Below the pieces are notes generated by a model that saw only the letters and a list, made by a program, of their open reading frames with translations, was not told the origin of the DNA and ran no database searches. A DNA stretch of 64,000 bases, from NCBI GenBank assembly GCA_900404475.1, contig OUQQ01000149.1:2249-66248 (forward strand), in the 5' to 3' direction. The stretch's first letter is position 1. Every line of letters begins with the position of its first letter. Made by a program: the position numbers and the translations under genes. This DNA comes from Spongospora subterranea (lineage: Eukaryota > Endomyxa > Phytomyxea > Plasmodiophorida > Plasmodiophoridae). Positions 58,261 through 64,000 of the stretch are shown piece after piece.

Positions 58261-58776
58261 TTAGATCTTCATGCCTCCAGCATTTACCAGGACCCCACCA
58301 ACAGCACGAGCTTTTACCAACACGCGCTTGTCGAACAGTTGCCCGGCTCCGTGCATCTTGTTCAAAAATGCCCCCTCGTCTTCCTCGTCATCTTCATCAT
58401 CGTCTTCATCTTGTGGCTCTTCTTCGTCTTCGAAATCTTCTGCTGCCTCATCTTCGTCATCGTCGCCATCGTTTAAGCCTTTGGCGTACTTGACGAAGCT
58501 CTCGGCCTTGGATCCATGAACAAAGCCGGCAGCGTTCAGGAGCTCGCCTTTAACGCTTAATCCTTGTCCAGCACCACCGTTCTTAAGAAGGACAACTTCT
58601 GGTTTTTTAATATGCACCAGATTCTGGCCAGCACCACGAGCGAGATTCTGTCCTGCACCACCTACTTTGAACCGGGCTGCTGCGTTGGCCAGGTTCTGCC
58701 CAGCGCCGGTTTTGGCGTGGGCAAGAGCAAGAAATGCCACGATCAGGGGCAAGCTAAAACGAACAATCGTCAACAT
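58261..58776 (-). CDS. Secreted acidic protein with GAGQNL repeats
   Basis: A single exon of 171 codons runs from the ATG at 58776 to a stop at 58261. A clear signal peptide (LTIVRFSLPLIVAFLALAHA) comes first. Five copies of a G-A-G-Q-(N/G)-L motif follow (GAGQNLANAA, GGAGQNLARG, GAGQNLVHIKK, GGAGQGLSVK, HGAGQLFDKR). Between the fourth and fifth is an uninterrupted acidic run of about 40 Asp/Glu-dominated residues. Basic sites (KK, KR) follow several motifs. It is low-complexity and surely extracellular or vesicular; function unknown. Possible roles are a matrix or wall protein, a mineral- or cation-binding protein, or a processed peptide precursor. Confidence 0.75.
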   Translation of the reverse strand: MLTIVRFSLPLIVAFLALAHAKTGAGQNLANAAARFKVGGAGQNLARGAGQNLVHIKKPEVVLLKNGGAGQGLSVKGELLNAAGFVHGSKAESFVKYAKGLNDGDDDEDEAAEDFEDEEEPQDEDDDEDDEEDEGAFLNKMHGAGQLFDKRVLVKARAVGGVLVNAGGMKI

Positions 58777-58810
58777 TTTTCGACTGATAGCGGAATGGCG
58801 AAGCTTGTGG

Positions 58811-59607
58811 TTAGAAGCTCAGGTCGAGTAGGATCGAACGCCGTACCAGTATTTCAACTATGGGCCTACTCTCGATCGGTTTTCGATCGACAGCTGCATT
58901 TTTCAAGGAATTGACGACTACCATGGGTACCTTGATCCCTAATCTGCTTTGAACGGTATCTACAACCAACTGAATTAGGTACCCTACATACCAACTCAAC
59001 GTCTCTTGATTTGCCTGCATAGTTAACAAAACGGCTCCAAAAATAAAAAGGGGTGTTCGATAAACGGCATTTTTTTTATTTCTGTTAAATCTCTACATCT
59101 TCAGGCAGGGGCTTAATACCACAAATCTAATCTACCATTTGTTCTGAAACTGCTTTGAACGTTTGAAATTGATCTAAACTGACAGCATGTGTATGATAGG
59201 GTTGGTAGACTTGAACATGGTGTAGCTAATTTCGTATCACCGGTTGTGAGATGAATCTTCACCATATGAAGCTGGCCAACGATGTCTCACAGTCCAGACT
59301 CGACATTCAATGTCGGACGTTGAGGGAACCCAGTTTTGAGTAGTGATTTATCGTGTGTACAGTTCTTTGGCAAAACGTGTTGGCGACACCAAGTAAAAAT
59401 GGTCTGGTTTCTTCCCTCATGGTAAAGGATCACAAAATTTTGTTCGATTTCTGACAAGTCGTTGGTCAGCATTGCCGGAAGCAGGTGCTCTTCCACCAGA
59501 TCCTGACTTGTGTGTATATTCCTTATATACACTCTATCACTGTGGATCAACTCTAAAACGTTACAGTCGTACAGGTGTCGCACAATACCGCTGTATTGCC
59601 AGATCAT
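58811..59607 (-). CDS. Unrecognised small gene(s)
   Basis: From an ATG at 59607 a 106-codon frame reads LYDCNVLELIHSDRVYIRNI, DLVEEHLLPAMLTNDLSEIE, with a Cys-containing C-terminus, to a stop at 59287. A second minus-strand segment (58811-59010; WYVGYLIQLVVDTVQSRLGI, PMVVVNSLKNAAVDRKP) may be a later exon or a separate gene. Neither has a recognisable domain. Confidence 0.3.
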
Positions 59608-59768
59608 TTTTAGAGTGATTTTACAGTAGAAAAGCTCCTCGGCCTTCTGTTACTGAGGCGAAAATATATCACTTGACCGGAAAATTGTCGCCAAAGGGTA
59701 TCGGTGGTGAAAGGGGTATTGGTGATGACTGATGACCATATACAGGTGACGTATAGCATGAAGTAATC

Positions 59769-61596
59769 ATGAGGGCGATATTTGCTATCTGCATATGGAC
59801 GCTCCTACCGGTCTATCTGGGGGTGTCGACCATTCTCGACCTGTCGGCGTCCATCGCCTCAACCCATCACGAGCTAAATTCAGTGGTCGGTATGATTAAC
59901 ATTCAACTGGACAACGTGGTCAAGGTCATCGATGCAGACCCAACATGCGTTGTTTCTCCCAAAGCTCGACGATTGACGTCGGAACTCTATGTAATCGAAA
60001 TTTTTCTGCCAACTTGATTATACCTGTTGAAATTTCAACAAAGATGTTGCATCAAATTCTTATCAACGTGTTTTATAGTCAGAAGTGTCTGAACTGAGCC
60101 GGCAATCAATCCGCACACACAGGAACTTCGAATCCGAATTCGCTAAATTATATCAGAGCAGTGCAGCATCCAAGCTGTCAGCCTTTTTAAAAATCCATCA
60201 CGTTCAGATTTCAACGATCACCAATCTTTCAGCTCGAGTTGTTCACGATTGGCAAGTCTTAAAACAAGCTTTGCACGGAAAATCTGGGTCTTACACTCGA
60301 GATTCGTTCTTTTCCGATTTTGTTATGGGAAATTACCAAATGCTGGGAGTGATTATTCTTTCTTGTCTTATATTTTTCCCTTGGAAAACAGCGATTTGGA
60401 AGTCCATCTTGATAATAATCGCGTTCATGCTGGTTTACCAAACAATGTTGTCAACCCTGGACAACATGAAAATCACCTGGGATACGATCACTCGCATGAA
60501 GGATTCGTTCATTCGAAATCCAATCAATTTCAAATTTGAAGACTTCTTCAATGCTCAGTCAACTTCAACGAATTTATTTTTTAAAAGTTCAGAACATTTC
60601 GAAACGGTGTCCAGGCTAAGGCGCCAGCTTGCGACGGATTTTGATTTACTTTGCAAAGGGGTTGATATTTCTATTCAGTATGAAGAAGAAATTTTGACAT
60701 CGATCGAATATCAACAAGAACCGCTGAAGACTGAAGACCGAGCACACGCTTTATCAGTATTGCGAAACAATGCGTTTCGTTTGCCTCCGCTGCAGTTCCA
60801 AGGTCTAAGAGCAATATCAGACAGCGAGATTGTTCATTTAGTGCAATCTACCGATAATTTGCATTCAAGTGCATCAGAGGCAGCCCAAGAAATGTCTTCT
60901 ATCTTGTCGTCAGGGTTTGAAGTTATCATGACTGCCAAGTCGATGATCGCACGCGCAAGCAATCATGCATCAAATGGAAATTTCAAAGCGGCAGATGAAC
61001 TTGTTGCTGTTGTATCGGCAAATTATGGAGATATATCAATGAAGTTCGACGTAGTTCTTAATAAGATCCGGGAGGTCCAAATCAAATTTGAAATGGTGCA
61101 AACTGAACGAAGCGCGATAGTAAAAAGTTACCGTAAAAAGCAACTGAAAGCTGGCGTGTTGGTGGCAGGGGCAGCAGCTATTACCGTCGCGACGATCGGG
61201 TCATCTCTTCCTGCAGCTGGAGTTGTCACTACAACGGCTCTTGGTGTTGCTGTAACAGGACATTCGATCGTTAAAGCGTTGAAAACCCGAGAAATTCTTG
61301 GAGAATTGACAGAATTCAGCTTGGGCTTGGGTGGATTTCGTCATGCCCTGTCTAGAATTCGTGCTATCCTTTTTGGTTCTAAAGAACAATTAAGGTTGAT
61401 TTCGCGGGTGTTGAAACTAGCGCAACACGAAATGGCAGCTGTCGGCCTGAAATACGAGCCAATGAATGTTCGCGCTCGTGAAGGACTTGCAATGCTATAT
61501 GCTCAGGCTCTTGAAGAGCAAAAAGAGCTTTTGGATATTCTCGGGTTCGTCGACAATTCTCCGGAACCTGCCAAGATAGATGCTAAAAATGTATAA
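59769..61596 (+). CDS. Secretory-pathway coiled-coil membrane protein, unknown family
   Basis: Two exons (59769-59990, 60079-61596; 88-bp intron) give 579 codons. A signal peptide (RAIFAICIWTLLPVYLGV) is followed by helical heptads, then a strong hydrophobic block (GVIILSCLIFFPW...SILIIIAFMLVYQTML) at about residues 165-200 consistent with two membrane helices. A long coiled coil follows, then at residues 430-470 a second apolar Gly/Ala/Thr-rich block (AGVLVAGAAAITVATIGSSL, PAAGVVTTTALGVAVTG) and a helical tail. The helical-bundle-plus-apolar-hairpin layout recalls alpha-helical pore-forming or membrane-remodelling proteins. This is an inference from layout only. No sequence family recognised. 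Confidence 0.75.
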
Positions 61597-61619
61597 TGTA
61601 GCAATAAAGGCTGTATTAC

Positions 61620-63248
61620 TTAACGACGTTGATTGACATTGCGCCGAGGTGCAGCTGAATATTGACTGTTGCCTCGAGAGGGTTGATCAGTTTGAGCTAA
61701 ATACATTTCGGGAGTCATTGGCGTAAATTTATCCACTCCTGATTGAGCTGGAGGGTGATTGGCACTGTCGTTTTGCCTGAGATGAGCCATATACATATCG
61801 GGAGTCATCGGCGTGAATCGATCAGTCCCTGACGTTGCAGAATATTGGCCTGCGCTTTGTACATTCTGAGCCGCGTACGTACTGGCACCTCCGGAAGCCG
61901 CTGGGTATTGGTTGTAAATACCAGCGACTTGCCATGATTGCGCCATATACATTTCTGGGGTCATCGGTGTAAACTGATCAGACCCAGATACAGATGGAAC
62001 CTGATTGCCAGCGCTTTGCGCCATGTACATCTCTGGAGTCATAGGTGTAAACCGATCCACTCCAGATGCATTGGAAAACTGATTCGATGTATCCGGATAC
62101 GCATTAGGATCAACTAAACGATTCCCAGATGAAACCTGTTCAGGCGGACGATACGAAGAAGGGGCATTATATCGTGCCATCTCCTGAGAGTAGCCAGCTT
62201 TGCGTAACGCATCAACTACTCGTTGTTCTTTTTCATTTTGCACCTAGAATCAGCTTTTGAGATAAACCCCCATAGCAAATTTGAGAACAAACCTGTTTGA
62301 TGACTCGCGGATTAGGATCTTCATAGGCCCATCTTATGTTTAGCTGCTCTTCCCCATCGAGGCTTTGTTCAGCCATGGCAACCTGAGGGAATCCGCAACA
62401 TCTCAAATCAAAGCGGCAAACAATTACATATTATAATTTACTTTAGCAAATTCCGCATTAGCACGGTATAGATACCGCACGAAACAGCATCCATGCTTGG
62501 GTTTAACATTGATTTGTTCAACAGGACCAAAGACGCCAAAGTGTTTTGCTAAAAGTTTATACGTGGTTTGCATATTTTCTGAGGTTGTATCGTTCAGATA
62601 ATCGATGTGATATGCGATACATGAAATATTAACCGATAGGAATATTGCCGATGTAGATTGTTTTACATTCTTTCGAGAAGCATCCGACACCCCCCATATC
62701 TTCACGATCGGTTTGATGTCGTTTCCTCCCGAAAACATCATGAACCATATCGAGACGATCATTATCCTCTATTAGATGGTGTTAACCCGAGATAAGTGCA
62801 TGAAAATACAAGTTGGAACCTGGGGTTGGGACTCTATGGAGATAATTGCATTTAGCCCCTTGGACACAGTTGCCTTTCGCAAAGTACAGGCAGACATAAG
62901 TATCAGGTCGTGTTTCATCCGCCCGTGTTAAGCCAGAATCGCGCTCAGGAACGCAACGGGTTTGAGCACGCTCACGAACGTGATCCTAATCAAAGAATTA
63001 TTCATAAACTAAACGGAAAACAATTGTCAAAAACATACCTGGTCTCCCAGATATCGATGATACCAAATGTTATATTCTCCCTGCTGACTTTCCGCCCGTT
63101 GGTATTTATTGGTGGGCAAGGCTTCAGCCTGCTTTCTCGCCCATCTTCTCTTCTGGCCCGTCCCTTGTTCTGCATCTCCCTTCCTTTTGTGGCCGGTATT
63201 CAGGTCAGGGGCGGGAGCGGTGGCGGGAGCCGGATCAGCATCGCCCAT
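61620..63248 (-). CDS. CWC2: Pre-mRNA splicing factor CWC2 (RBM22-like) with FTPMTPEMY repeats
   Basis: The start is at an ATG at 63248 (MGDADPAPATAPAPDLNTGH). It continues with KRRWARKQAEALP, EYNIWYHRYLGD, a CCCH zinc finger (CLYFAKGNCVQGAKCNYLH), the linker DRLDMVHDVFGRERH then DMGGVGCFSKECKTIYIGNI, and an RRM (FGPVEQINVKPKHGCCFVRY, LYRANAEFAK). The post-RRM NIRWAYEDPNPRVIKQ region follows. This order (Torus, ZnF, RRM) is diagnostic of CWC2/RBM22, which contacts U6 snRNA in the catalytic spliceosome with the NineTeen complex. The last exon adds four copies of FTPMTPEMYMAQ-like units. Introns are short. Confidence 0.93.
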
Positions 63249-63426
63249 TGCAAATGATTCCCGAAAGTGACTTGATTGTAATCTCTTACTCCACGCACTC
63301 CGTCAACTACTACCCCTTTCACTGACAACTACCTGGTTGGGGGTAGAGGTTGGGTCTTGATCAGACTCTCACTTCACTCACTCCGAACCCCCGACCGGTC
63401 ACACAACCATTAGTCTCTGATCCTTC

Positions 63427-63660
63427 TCTACCACAAGCGTGACAACCTGTGCCAACGCGCCGAGTTATGTAAAGAAGTCGAACGATGACATGGCTTTGGC
63501 AACATTTGTGGCAAGGCCGAGTTTTATAAAGAAGTCGTAGGATGACTTGGCTTTGGCAACGTTTGTGGCAACGCCGAGTTTTACAAAGAATTCGTAGGAT
63601 GACATGGCTTTGGCAACATTTGTGGCAACGCCGAGTTTTATAAAGAAGTCGTAGGATGAC
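63427..63660. repeat. 57-bp minisatellite (three full and one or two partial copies)
   Basis: Full units start at 63484, 63541 and 63598, with diverged copies at either edge. The unit begins gatgacatggctttggcaac. As 57 is a multiple of 3, the minus strand keeps one frame open (63465-63734) with the 19-residue repeat SSYDFFIKLGVATNVAKAM. That could be a short repeat protein, but no other coding evidence exists. Confidence 0.9.
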
Positions 63661-63878
63661 ATGGACGGCGAACCTGCCAAGCAATGGAAAAGATATACGT
63701 TTTGTGATGGATCCATAAGTAGACTCTGTGTCATAATATCACCCTCGTAAGTCGTAATCAGGGTCGATCTTTCTCTTCGGTGTGCGCCGCAAACTTCAAG
63801 AAGTTTCCAAGTCGCATTCTATGCCTTGAGATTACATCATGAAAGGCGGCGAATATAGACACAATGGGAATTTTCACA

Positions 63879-63916
63879 TGTCGCTGGAGCAACTTCAGCC
63901 AGTTGCTCCAGCGACA
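63879..63916. repeat. Perfect 16-bp stem-loop
   Basis: tgtcgctggagcaact (63879-63894) and agttgctccagcgaca (63901-63916) are exact reverse complements around a 6-nt loop (tcagcc). It lies in a region without a supported gene. Confidence 0.85.
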
Positions 63917-64000
63917 TTACAATGTTGTAGACCGATACAATTGACGCACTGCTTTTAATGATGGCCGGTGGAGTTGTTCACTAAAAAACATGTTTTGACC

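Noticed and set aside
63427..63660. CRISPR-like spaced repeat
   Set aside because: The units are contiguous with no unique spacers, and the genome is eukaryotic.

Overview
The window is nuclear DNA of a eukaryote. Nearly every recognisable gene is broken by short GT-AG introns, many of 38-65 bp, and the standard genetic code fits throughout. Genes are dense, lie on both strands, and often sit tail-to-tail or head-to-head with 40-200 bp between them. PACRG (an axonemal inner-junction protein) and tubulin cofactor E suggest a lineage with motile cilia or zoospores. The CWC2-type splicing factor, ZnT, APC transporter and short introns would suit a compact-genome unicellular eukaryote such as a zoosporic fungus or relative, but I cannot place it firmly from sequence alone. 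The sequence is a draft scaffold. Four single n positions (1876, 13320, 28247, 33658) are each flanked by near-identical copies of the same 210-440 bp, so they are unmerged contig ends or haplotypes rather than biological duplications. A run of about 131 n near 37.8 kb lies inside a longer repeat.

Layout. 0.4-2.4 kb: PACRG and an unrecognised gene whose stop overlaps the PACRG ATG. 2.9-5.9 kb: SDF2 (ER MIR-domain protein) and tubulin cofactor E, convergent. 5.9-8.1 kb: an unrecognised multi-exon gene. 8.1-11.5 kb: a mobile-element island with a tandem repeat, a perfect 42-bp inverted repeat enclosing a copia-like gag fragment, and a decayed PIF/Harbinger pair (Myb/SANT-like protein plus DDE transposase remnant). 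11.8-14.2 kb: a SET-domain methyltransferase, a small zinc-ribbon protein and a membrane protein. 14.4-19.4 kb: 82-bp tandem repeats, then cytosolic isoleucyl-tRNA synthetase. 19.6-24.9 kb: PPP4R4-like HEAT protein and methionine aminopeptidase 1. 27.4-30.2 kb: a CAMKL-type Ser/Thr kinase and a BTB protein. 31.3-34.4 kb: a reverse-transcriptase relic, an unrecognised gene, and an ankyrin-JmjC (JMJD8-like) protein. 35.4-36.1 kb: a glyoxalase-II-like protein that has lost most metal ligands. 36.1-38.4 kb: repeats and the gap. 38.4-43.4 kb: APC-family transporter, ZnT zinc transporter with an unusual His/Cys-rich N-terminus, a small basic protein and 14-3-3. 44.5-49.5 kb: TMCO1 and the exosome helicase MTR4, convergent with 39 bp between stops. 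51-56 kb: importin-7/8 and LENG1. 56-64 kb: poorly conserved genes including a secreted acidic repeat protein and a 579-aa coiled-coil membrane protein, then splicing factor CWC2, a 57-bp minisatellite and a strong hairpin.

Most recognisable genes are housekeeping: translation (IleRS, MetAP1), splicing and RNA decay (CWC2, MTR4, probably LENG1), ER and secretory function (SDF2, TMCO1, JMJD8-like), nuclear import, cytoskeleton and cilium (TBCE, PACRG), phosphatase/kinase/14-3-3 signalling, and metal or amino-acid transport. The novelty lies in altered domain content (dead glyoxalase II, His-rich ZnT, ankyrin-JmjC) and in the unrecognised secreted or membrane proteins near the right end.
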